DNA of 64,000 nt from Bacillota bacterium (GTDB lineage Bacteria; Bacillota_E; JAJZYS01; JAJYTV01), in contig JAJZVM010000015.1 of assembly GCA_021845645.1 (NCBI GenBank), forward strand, positions 1 to 64,000, given 5' to 3'. Position numbers and translations under genes: made by a program. Of the stretch, positions 27,029 through 34,339 are shown in pieces; position 1 is the first letter of the stretch; each line of letters starts with the position of its first letter. The notes beneath the pieces were generated by a model. That model saw only the letters and a list, made by a program, of their open reading frames with translations. It did not search any database and had not been told where the DNA came from.

Positions 27029-27493
27029 ATGTCTGACGTCTTCTACACGTCACATGTCCAGGTCGAACGGCAGCAGGGCGGTCTTCGTACGGCACATCTG
27101 CCGGGCGAGGCGAATCCGGTCGTCTTCGGAACGCACGGCCCTATACGCAAGCACTACGGTGCGCCGGAGGGAACCGAGGAACGGGCATCCACTCTGGACT
27201 ACATCGTCGCGACGGCAGCCGGCTGACTGACCGGCACCTTCGGGGGCGCGCTGGAGGCGCGCAAGATTGACGCCAGTGACCGCAAGCTGATGGCAGAGGC
27301 CACAGGCGAGGTGGAACTCGAGAACGGCGTGCTGGTGCTGAAACGCATCCACGTAACGTACCGACTTGCGGGGTGTCCCACGGAACTGCAGACTGCGGCA
27401 CTGCGGGCCTATGGCTTCCATCAGTCCCATTGCCCGGTGGCGGTCAGCATCGGCGGCAGCATTACGATCACGACCTCGCTCGAATTCGTCTGA
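27029..27493 (+). CDS. OsmC-family protein with in-frame TGA at the catalytic Cys (candidate selenoprotein)
   Basis: Reading through TGA 27224-27226 gives one continuous 154-residue OsmC/Ohr-type protein. Before the TGA is ASTLDYIVATAAG (codons 53-65). After it is LTGTFGGALEARKI and the family C-terminus with SHCPVAVS (Cys135). The TGA is codon 66, exactly where the peroxidatic Cys belongs, about 69 residues before the resolving Cys. The frame is unbroken on both sides. A hairpin 20 nt downstream could be a SECIS. OsmC proteins reduce organic peroxides, and selenocysteine versions are known. AGGAAGGAA precedes ATG 27029. A single nonsense mutation remains possible; no sel genes are in view. 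Confidence 0.7.
27246..27262 (+). promoter_or_regulatory. Possible bacterial SECIS hairpin
   Basis: GCGCGC (27246-27251) and GCGCGC (27257-27262) form a 6-bp stem closing the loop TGGAG. The loop begins 26 nt after the TGA and has G in its second position. Both fit published rules for bacterial SECIS elements. In GC-rich coding DNA such a stem can also arise by chance. Confidence 0.45.
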
Positions 27494-27666
27494 GACATGC
27501 GCCCGATGCGGGCCCTGATGCCCGCCCGATCGTCGCCCGTGCGCTCGTCCCGTTGGACAGCAGCGCAGCCCGGGGAATGCATCCTCGGCCCCGCGGCAAC
27601 CCCCTGGCGTGATGCGCCAAGGCGGTCTTGCTGTCGTCAAAGTTGCTACGCGACCACCCATCTGGT

Positions 27667-28034
27667 TCGGCGAGACGGGGCAGTACGAAGTCACACGGGC
27701 GGTCGCGGGCCTGCGGCCGAAGGGCATGCTCTTCTCGCCGCAGTTCCTCTACTACCTCGAAGGGATCAAGCAGGACCGCCCGGGAGAGGCCACCGGCGCC
27801 GTCCCGACCGACGGGCTGGCCATTCTCGAGCATATCGGCGTGGCTCCAGAAGGCCTGGACCCGTATGTCGTCGGCCAGTTCCGGCCGCCATCCAGCGAGG
27901 CCATGGCGGCGGCGCAGCAGTACCGCATCAAGTCGTGGTCGTCGGTTTCCCGCATCGCGTGCCGAGCGCCCTGCACGTCCCTGATGCCCGTCCTGACACT
28001 TCTCGCCGCGAGGCGTCCACTCAATTCAGAACCG
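27667..28034 (+). pseudogene. Fragment of C1-type protease gene
   Basis: This segment is a near copy of 30203-30561, the middle of the intact protease at 30045. It starts at FGETGQYEVTRAVAG and ends near TLLAARRPLN. It lacks the catalytic-Cys segment at the left and the His/Asn segments at the right. It is a broken duplicate. The flanking 27494-27666 shows no gene. Confidence 0.8.
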
Positions 28035-28062
28035 TCTGGCAACCGACTTGGCAGCGAAACCG

Positions 28063-29208
28063 CTACATCGAACGGTTCTCTCCTTGCGGCATGGGGGCGG
28101 ATGCGGTGCCAAGATCCCGCGCGAGGCGGTCGACCGCACGCGCGATGCGTTCAAGATCCCTAGCCCGGATCCGCTTGCGGGGCAGGAGGCGCCAGCGCAC
28201 GATGCCTTCCCGGTCGCGGCGGGCATCCACCTCCCCGATGAGCCTCCCGTCCAGCAGCACAGGCATGCCGTACGGTCCGACCGACCGTTTGGCGGCCGGC
28301 GTGTACGCTTCCCAGGTGTATGCGAACCCGAAGAGATCCAAGAGGCGCCGTCGATCCCAGAGGAGGTTGTCGAGCGGGGCCAGCAGGTGCACGCCGCGTA
28401 CGGCGGGCGGGTCGGCGCAGAGTTCCTTGAAGGACTGGGTGCAGAGGTATTTGCGTGGGGAGCCGGCGATCTCGAGTTCGGCCCAGGCACCCTCGGCGAG
28501 CATGTCCTTGGCGAGGGTGCGGCGCGCCTTCGGGTCGCCGCGCTGCCACCCGAGGTAGGGATCCGATGCGAGGAAGACGCCCATCGTCCGCCCATAGTGC
28601 AGGCCCGCCTGCATGCGCGTTCTCTCCGGCTGCGCAATGGCCTCGTGCCAGTGCGGGAAGAGACGCTCTGGCAGATCATAGCGCCGCTCGCCGCGCCGGC
28701 GGCCTGTCACGATGAGGCGGCCCTCCTCGGCCAGGATGTCGAGTGCCATGGTGGTCGCCTTCATGCTGGTTGGGTCCGGGTCCCAGAAGGTCGCGACGCG
28801 ATGCTCCGTCGCAAGCTCGCGGCTGTAGCGAGAGCCGCGAGCCAGCACGGAGAGCAGATCGTCCGCAACTTGGGAGAGACCGAAACGCCCGATCAGGTTC
28901 AAGCCGCGCACGCGCTGGAATTCGGCCGCAGCCGCCGGCAGGTCCTGCGCTGCGACGAGGCAGCGCTCCTTGAGGCGCGCCTCGAAGAGGCTGCCGGCTG
29001 AGAGCGCCCTTGAGAGGGCGACTTCCGATGTCGGGCCGCGGCGCAGGCGGACGGTCAGGAGATGCGCCGGCGCGACGACCCGCATCGGATCCATCTGGAC
29101 CGCGCCAAGGGCGGCGACCGTCTCAGAGAAAGGTCGCCGCACCCTGGCGGCGAGGCCCAGGTGGGCGACGAGGGCCCTGCGTGCCGCCTCGGGATGAACT
29201 TGAATCAC
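28063..29208 (-). CDS. AlkZ/YcaQ-type winged-helix DNA glycosylase-like protein
   Basis: This 381-residue protein resembles the HTH_42 family (YcaQ/AlkZ), which unhooks interstrand crosslinks or alkylated bases. ALGAVQMDPMRVVAPAHLLTV carries the QxD catalytic-type motif. RGVHLLAPLDNLLWDRRRLLDLFGFAYTWE is the strongly conserved C-terminal region. GTG 29208 is preceded by GGAGAAG; upstream frame is low-complexity read-through. It is alone on the minus strand, between two copies of the protease segment. A second family member lies at the window's right edge. Confidence 0.78.
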   Translation of the reverse strand: MIQVHPEAARRALVAHLGLAARVRRPFSETVAALGAVQMDPMRVVAPAHLLTVRLRRGPTSEVALSRALSAGSLFEARLKERCLVAAQDLPAAAAEFQRVRGLNLIGRFGLSQVADDLLSVLARGSRYSRELATEHRVATFWDPDPTSMKATTMALDILAEEGRLIVTGRRRGERRYDLPERLFPHWHEAIAQPERTRMQAGLHYGRTMGVFLASDPYLGWQRGDPKARRTLAKDMLAEGAWAELEIAGSPRKYLCTQSFKELCADPPAVRGVHLLAPLDNLLWDRRRLLDLFGFAYTWEAYTPAAKRSVGPYGMPVLLDGRLIGEVDARRDREGIVRWRLLPRKRIRARDLERIARAVDRLARDLGTASAPMPQGENRSM

Positions 29209-29496
29209 GCACTTCTCCACTCTTGCGGCAGATTGCCTGAAGGCACGCGATCCCGTCGGCCAACCGCCGGCGGGACCGCCTTGTTTGGCGATACAAGTGT
29301 TCGGTCCCGGATCGCCGGGATCCTGCCGCCGGAAGCGCAGGAGGCGCCGACGCAGTGACGTCGCCAGCGCGGCGCCTCGCCTGGAACCTCCAGCCGCGTG
29401 CCGGAATCTCCGTCCTTTCTGCCGCATACGGCGCGACATAACGGCTTTATGGTAACGAGCAGCGCTCCGGGTCATATACCAGAGCGGAGGGGTACT

Positions 29497-30048
29497 ATGG
29501 CACAAGCGCATGTACTCGGGTCCCTGGGCGTTGTGACCGGAGCTCCGCAGCAGACCAGACTCGTGACGCCGTACCAGGACGCGCTGAAGGCGTTCGAAGC
29601 GTTCCTCGCGAGCGCTCAGACCTCCATCCGGACCATGATCTACGGCTGCACCTTGCAGCCGTTCTTCGACGTCCTGATCGCCGCCAGGAGCCGCGGCCTG
29701 GACGTCAAGATCATCTTCGACCACTCGCAGGCCGAAGGCATGGCGGAAGAGCGGGAGATCGAGCGGCTGGTGGGCGCCGGATTCGTGGACGGCAGGGACT
29801 TCGTCGTCGGCACGTCGCCGCAGGCGCATCAGATCTGCCACATCAAGGCGACCTGGCTCGACGGGGCGCACGTCGAGGACGGCTCCCTCAACTACTCGCC
29901 ATCGGGACTCAAGCAGATCAACACCGTGAGCTTCAGCGACTGGCCGCAGTGGGCGCAGTACCTCGACACCGTCTTCGCAGGCACGTGGGCCTTCATCTTG
30001 GAGCACGAGGCGGCCTACCAGACGTTCAGCAAGGAGGTGCAGCCGTGA
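29497..30048 (+). CDS. PLD-family nuclease-like protein, single HKD domain
   Basis: This 183-residue protein has a phospholipase D-type motif CHIKATWLDG (HxKxxxxD) followed by EDGSLNYSPSG. There is one HKD unit, as in Nuc-type endonucleases, which work as dimers. There is no signal peptide. GGAGGGG lies before ATG 29497. Its stop overlaps the start of the protease gene, so the two are coupled. The role could be nuclease or phosphodiesterase within the cassette that follows. Confidence 0.72.
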   Translation: MAQAHVLGSLGVVTGAPQQTRLVTPYQDALKAFEAFLASAQTSIRTMIYGCTLQPFFDVLIAARSRGLDVKIIFDHSQAEGMAEEREIERLVGAGFVDGRDFVVGTSPQAHQICHIKATWLDGAHVEDGSLNYSPSGLKQINTVSFSDWPQWAQYLDTVFAGTWAFILEHEAAYQTFSKEVQP

Positions 30049-30878
30049 AGCGCCGCTACTTCGATCCGGCGCGTGTGCCCAGGAGCCCGTTCATCCCGGC
30101 CACGGACGCCCTGCTGCACACATCGGCGCCGCTTGCCTCGGAGGTCGACTTCTCGAATCTTTGCACCATCCGCAACCAGGGCTCGGAGGGTGCTTGCACC
30201 GGGTTCGGCGAGACGGGGCAGTACGAAGTCACACGGGCGGTCGCGGGCCTGCGGCCGAAGGGCATGCTCTTCTCGCCGCAGTTCCTCTACTACCTCGAAG
30301 GGCTCAAGGAGGGCCACCCGGGAGAGGACACCGGTGCCGTCCCGACCGACGGGCTGGCCATTCTCCAGCATATCGGCGTGGCTCCGGAGAGCCTGGACCC
30401 GTATGTCGTCGGCCAGATCCGGCCGCCATCCAAGGAGGCCATGGCGGCGGCGCAGCAGTACCGCATCAAGTCGTGGTCGCCGGTCTCCCGCATCGCGAGC
30501 CGGGTGCCCCGCACGTCCCTGATACCCGTCCTGACACTTCTCGCCGCGAGGCGTCCCCTCAACATCGCCATCTCGGTCTACGAGTCCTTCGAGGCTGCCG
30601 CAGGCGGCGTCATACCCATGCCGGGCCCGGGCGACGCCCTGCTCGGCGGCCACGACATGTATCTCGTCGGCTACAAGGACGACAGCGCGTTCGCGGGCGG
30701 CGGCTACGTCATGGCGGCGAACTCCTGGGGCACGCAGTGGGGGCGGTCGGGGTTCGCCCTGATTCCGTACGCCTTCGCCGGCGACCCCGAGCTGATGCTC
30801 GGCCTCTGGTCGATCGAACTGCCCAGGGCGGCGCCACGCGCGGTGTCCCTCTGGCGGCGCGTCTGTGGGGGTGCGTGA
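30045..30878 (+). CDS. C1 (papain-fold) cysteine protease
   Basis: This 277-residue papain-type protease has the catalytic Cys in IRNQGSEGACTGFG, the His in GGHDMYLVGY and the Asn in ANSWGTQWGRSG. All three are intact. It lacks a signal peptide and a clear propeptide. GTG 30045 follows AAGGAGGTG and overlaps the PLD gene by 4 nt. A partial copy lies at 27667. Bacterial members of this branch are often encoded with phage or spore proteins; the target is unknown. Confidence 0.8.
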   Translation: MKRRYFDPARVPRSPFIPATDALLHTSAPLASEVDFSNLCTIRNQGSEGACTGFGETGQYEVTRAVAGLRPKGMLFSPQFLYYLEGLKEGHPGEDTGAVPTDGLAILQHIGVAPESLDPYVVGQIRPPSKEAMAAAQQYRIKSWSPVSRIASRVPRTSLIPVLTLLAARRPLNIAISVYESFEAAAGGVIPMPGPGDALLGGHDMYLVGYKDDSAFAGGGYVMAANSWGTQWGRSGFALIPYAFAGDPELMLGLWSIELPRAAPRAVSLWRRVCGGA

Positions 30879-30879
30879 G

Positions 30880-31470
30880 ATGCTCGGCGTCGGCCTCGGC
30901 ATCGACTGCGCCCGCCAGCTCACCCCCTCGCAGATCCAGGCGCTCGCCCAGGCGGGCTGCGGCTTCGTCTGCCGCTACGTGACAGGGATCCCCGGCAGCA
31001 CGCTCACGCGCGCGGAGGCGGGCGCCATCAGCAGCGCCGGACTCGGCATCGTGTCGATCTTCGAGACGCGGGGCGATCACGCGACGTACTTCCGTGCGGC
31101 CCAGGGGCACAGGGACGGCGAGCTGGCCACGGGGGAGGCGTTCATGGCCGGGCAGAGAGGCGGCCACATCTTCACGGCGGTGGACTACGACGTGCAGCCA
31201 GGGCAGCTGGAGGCGGTCAGGCAGTACCTCGCGGCCTTCGCGGCGGCCCTGGGCCCGTCCTATGCGGCAGGCGTCTACGGCGCGCGCGTGCTCGAAACGC
31301 TCGGCTACCCGCTGTGGCAGGCGATGGCCTGGAGCGGCGGCATCGTGAGCCGCAAGGCGCGCATCGTCCAGGCCTTCGCCGAGGTGACCTACGCCGGCGT
31401 CGGCCCCGTCGATGTGGACGTGGCCATGGGGCCGCTGCACGACCTCGGCTGGCACCTGACCCAACCCTAG
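30880..31470 (+). CDS. DUF1906 / glycoside-hydrolase-like domain protein
   Basis: This 196-residue protein matches the DUF1906 (Rv2525c-like) TIM-barrel family. It has GLGIDCARQLTPSQIQALAQAG at the start, then GFVCRYVTG and GHIFTAVDYDVQPGQ. The last contains acidic residues at barrel-strand ends. The family is thought to act on peptidoglycan or other glycans. ATG 30880 has GGGGGTG 6 nt upstream. It sits between the protease and the holin-like gene, as an endolysin would. Confidence 0.72.
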   Translation: MLGVGLGIDCARQLTPSQIQALAQAGCGFVCRYVTGIPGSTLTRAEAGAISSAGLGIVSIFETRGDHATYFRAAQGHRDGELATGEAFMAGQRGGHIFTAVDYDVQPGQLEAVRQYLAAFAAALGPSYAAGVYGARVLETLGYPLWQAMAWSGGIVSRKARIVQAFAEVTYAGVGPVDVDVAMGPLHDLGWHLTQP

Positions 31471-31504
31471 CCAGGATCCGGGATCCGGAGGGGAGAGATG
31501 ACCT

Positions 31505-31831
31505 GTGTTCGCATGGCTTACACAGCTCGACTCGGCGCTCCAAGCCCTCGTGCTCGCTCTGCTCGCCCTCGCCGGCGGCTACGCCATCACCTGGCTGCGC
31601 AGCAGCGCCATCTTCCAGAAGGTCGAAAACGCGACGGAAGCCCTGCAGCGCCGGCTCGCGCTGCTCGTCGGCAAGGCGACACTCGCCGAGGCGGAGGCGA
31701 TCCTGGAGGACACCATAGCGAAGGAGGTCGCCAAGCTGACGGGTCTCGCGGAGGCCGAAGTCCTGGTCATCGGCAAGGAGATCCTGCAGCAGCTCTTGCC
31801 GCCCGAGCCCGCGGCCGCGTCCGCGAAGTAG
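31505..31831 (+). CDS. Small holin-like membrane protein
   Basis: This 108-residue protein has one N-terminal membrane segment (ALQALVLALLALAGGYAITW), then a long amphipathic helix rich in A, E and K. The layout resembles LLH-type phage holins, which open the membrane for a lysin. GTG 31505 follows GGAGGGGAGA at 31487-31496. The 3' half of this gene recurs, with a premature stop, at 34100-34255. The holin role is an inference from size, topology and neighbours. Confidence 0.5.
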   Translation: MFAWLTQLDSALQALVLALLALAGGYAITWLRSSAIFQKVENATEALQRRLALLVGKATLAEAEAILEDTIAKEVAKLTGLAEAEVLVIGKEILQQLLPPEPAAASAK

Positions 31832-31886
31832 GCCGGCGGCACGTGGAGAAGGGCCCCTGCACTGGTGGCGATCTCGGCACCCTTAT

Positions 31887-31920
31887 GGGCCCCCGCCCTG
31901 CACCAGGAGGGCGGGGGCCC
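31887..31920 (+). terminator. Perfect 13-bp GC hairpin after holin-like gene
   Basis: Arms 31887-31899 and 31908-31920 pair perfectly with an 8-nt loop, with no T-run. The position suggests the end of the cassette transcript. Confidence 0.5.
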
Positions 31921-32073
31921 TGCGTGGGCCAGCCCGGCATCGCCTGGCAGCTGTGCGGCAGGGGAGCGGCTTGAGCCTCGAGACCGTGCGGGCCATGTCC
32001 TAGGGCGCCTGCACATCGCCAAAGCCCGCGTCGACTGCGGCGGCCTCCTGCGGGGCGGCTCGCAGCACCTGGC

Positions 32074-32223
32074 TTAGGTGCACTGGGGCGGGAAGATGGG
32101 GGACGGCGGGCAGGGGGCAAGGGCAGCGTCTGGCACGGTGCCGGCGGGCAGTACCTGTAGGCGGGCGTCAGCAGCTGGACGACGGCGCTCGACGTGAACC
32201 CAAGGCAGAACGAGACCTGCTTG
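32074..32223 (-). pseudogene. 3' fragment of beta-propeller/Cys-rich gene
   Basis: On the minus strand this encodes KQVSFCLGFTSSAVVQLL and SPAPCQTLPLPP-like sequence, then a frameshift. It is a near copy of the 3' end of the gene at 34340-35821. It marks one end of a duplication that also includes the holin-like gene's 3' end. The stretch 32224-32788 shows no gene that I recognise. Confidence 0.75.
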
Positions 32224-32788
32224 CGCACCGGCAGGACCACAGCGTAAGACGGCGGGACTGGCAAAAAGGGAGGAAGGCCGGCCGCCCCACGCAGAGAGCC
32301 GGAAGGCTGCAGACCTGACGCGGGGCGACAGGTGTGTCAGGCAAATCAGCCATCCGTGTAGGACAGACCATGTCATGGAGAGTCGAGGCCTTCTAGTTAG
32401 GTAGACTCTGGGATCATGTCCATATGGACTGACGAGTAGGTACTTTATGCCATTGGCAGCGTGACCCAACGGGGACATCATGTCTGCAAATACCACATAG
32501 GGCTTAGGTGACCCGCTGCGCAACAGAGGCCGTTGGAGGCAAAAGCGCCAGCACCGACCGTAGCGAGGTCAGCCTTCTCAGTTTCGCGCAGCAGCGCGGA
32601 ACAGCAACTCCTTGCAGCACGTGGCGACGAGACCGTTCCCGCTTTCCAACACTGATTCCCGCGGTCGCCGTCCTGTGGCTGGCACCTGCCGGACCAGCCG
32701 ACGAACCTCGACCGTCAGACCCAGGGTCATGGATGGCAGCTTCGGTGTACGCGGCCTCCGTGTCCCAGTCGTAAGGAGGTTATGGTCG

Positions 32789-34027
32789 TTGAAGAGTGGG
32801 ATCACCCGAGTTTGCGTGCTTGCGGCAACTATGGCCCTTGCCCTGTTCAGCGTGGGTGGGACGGTGCAGGCCGCTCCTCCCAGCGTGATCACGATTGGGA
32901 CTCTGTACGCCGGATCGGGCAACTTCGCCGCGTCCTCGCAACCCGAGTACTCAGGACTTCAGTACTGGGTCAACCAGACGAATGCGAACGGCGGCGTGTT
33001 CGTCAAGGCGTACGGAAGGAAGATTCATGTCAAGCTTGTCTCCTATGACGACCAGAGTGACACGAATACGGCAGCGACGCTCTACACGCAGTTGATCACC
33101 CAGGACAGGGTGAACATCCTCGTCTCGGACTTCGGATCTGTACTCACGTCGGTTGCCGTACCCATTGCCCAGGAGCACCAGGTATTGCTCTTCGACCAGA
33201 CCGGGAGTGGCACTACGCTGTTCAACAACAGCAATCCGTACATCGTCGACACATCGATCCCGACGTCTGGACTTTGGCCGACGCCGCTAGCGCATTTCCT
33301 GATCGCTCACAAGGTGAAGCGAGTGGCCATCATCTATGCCGAGAACGACTTCACCCAATCACAGGCCACAACGCTCATCAATCTTCTCCAGGCGGCGCAT
33401 ATCACGCCGATCGCTGACAAGCCTGTCCCGACGACCACAGACGACTACACGGTGCTGATCCACAACATCGTCGCCCAACATCCCCAGGCTGTGATCGAGC
33501 TCGGCTATGACGCCAACGACATTTCGTTCTTCCACAACCTTGCGGCAACGGGAACCCACTTCCCGATGCTCTTCACGATCTACCCTGGCCTGGAGACGGC
33601 CCTGCTGGAGAAGACGGTCAGCCTGTCCCATCTTGAGTACACGTATACGTACGCCTCGCCGCCGCTTCTGCAGTACAACCACGTCAACTTCGGACCTGGC
33701 ATCAGCCAGTTCCTCAAGGGCTATACGGCGGCAACCCACCAGCCGGCCAACTTCCAGACCGTCGCCGGCTACAACACGGGACTCGTGATCCAGAAGACCC
33801 TCGCCACCGCGTCCAGCCTCAAGCAACTCGACCTGCGGCACGCCGTAGCTCAGGCATCCGGACGGCTCTCGACCCTGGAAGGAACCTTCCAAATTCAAGC
33901 GGATGGCGCCCAGGTGGGCGAGCAGATGTACCTCGCCCAGTTCCTTCCCATCCACGGCAAGTTCCAGCTCACCGTTGTCTACCCATCCGCGAACGCGACT
34001 GCCACGGCGGTCTACCCGGCGCCCTGA
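32789..34027 (+). CDS. Orphan Liv-type ABC substrate-binding protein
   Basis: This 412-residue type I binding protein starts at TTG 32789, 8 nt after AAGGAGGT. A signal peptide runs to about residue 28 (GGTVQA-AP). VITIGTLYAGSGNFAAS and LVSYDDQSDTNTAATLY match the binding protein at 15856, so the two are paralogues. No permease or ATPase is adjacent. It may use the importer at 17-20 kb, or serve as a sensor. It lies between two copies of a duplicated segment, so it was probably inserted there. Confidence 0.83.
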   Translation: MKSGITRVCVLAATMALALFSVGGTVQAAPPSVITIGTLYAGSGNFAASSQPEYSGLQYWVNQTNANGGVFVKAYGRKIHVKLVSYDDQSDTNTAATLYTQLITQDRVNILVSDFGSVLTSVAVPIAQEHQVLLFDQTGSGTTLFNNSNPYIVDTSIPTSGLWPTPLAHFLIAHKVKRVAIIYAENDFTQSQATTLINLLQAAHITPIADKPVPTTTDDYTVLIHNIVAQHPQAVIELGYDANDISFFHNLAATGTHFPMLFTIYPGLETALLEKTVSLSHLEYTYTYASPPLLQYNHVNFGPGISQFLKGYTAATHQPANFQTVAGYNTGLVIQKTLATASSLKQLDLRHAVAQASGRLSTLEGTFQIQADGAQVGEQMYLAQFLPIHGKFQLTVVYPSANATATAVYPAP

Positions 34028-34099
34028 AGCGTGCCTGACGTCCCCAAGCACCACCCCGATCGACATGACCAAAGGAACACCAGATCCGTGGAAACCGAG

Positions 34100-34255
34100 G
34101 CGACGCTCGCCGAGGCGGAGGCGAGCCTGGAGGACACGATGGCCTAGGAGGTGGCCATGCTGACGGGTCTAGCGGAGGCCGAAGTCCTGGTCATCGGCAA
34201 GGAGATTCTGCAGCAGCTGTTCCGGCCGGGGCCCGCGGCCGCGTCCGCGAAGTAG
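34100..34255 (+). pseudogene. Degenerate 3' copy of the holin-like gene
   Basis: This near copy of 31676-31831 includes the ending GLAEAEVLVIGKEILQQL and AAASAK. An in-frame TAG replaces a sense codon and the 5' half is missing. Together with 34340-34490 it repeats the order holin 3' end, hairpin, propeller 3' end found at 31676-32223. Confidence 0.78.
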
Positions 34256-34273
34256 GCCGGCGGCCGACGTATC

Positions 34274-34311
34274 AGGCAACGAAGCCGCCTCGCGGGGCGG
34301 CTTCGTTGCCT
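34274..34311. terminator. Perfect 16-bp hairpin
   Basis: Arms 34274-34289 and 34296-34311 pair perfectly with a 6-nt loop. It lies just past the 3' end of the minus-strand propeller gene and may end transcripts from both sides. There is no strong T-run. Confidence 0.55.
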
Positions 34312-34339
34312 CCTGCGGGGCGGCTCGCAGCACCTTGGT

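Noticed and set aside
28063..30006. Single 647-residue minus-strand protein including the AlkZ-type gene
   Set aside because: The upstream 266 codons run antisense to the PLD gene and through non-coding DNA; GTG 29208 with a good ribosome site gives the family-like start.
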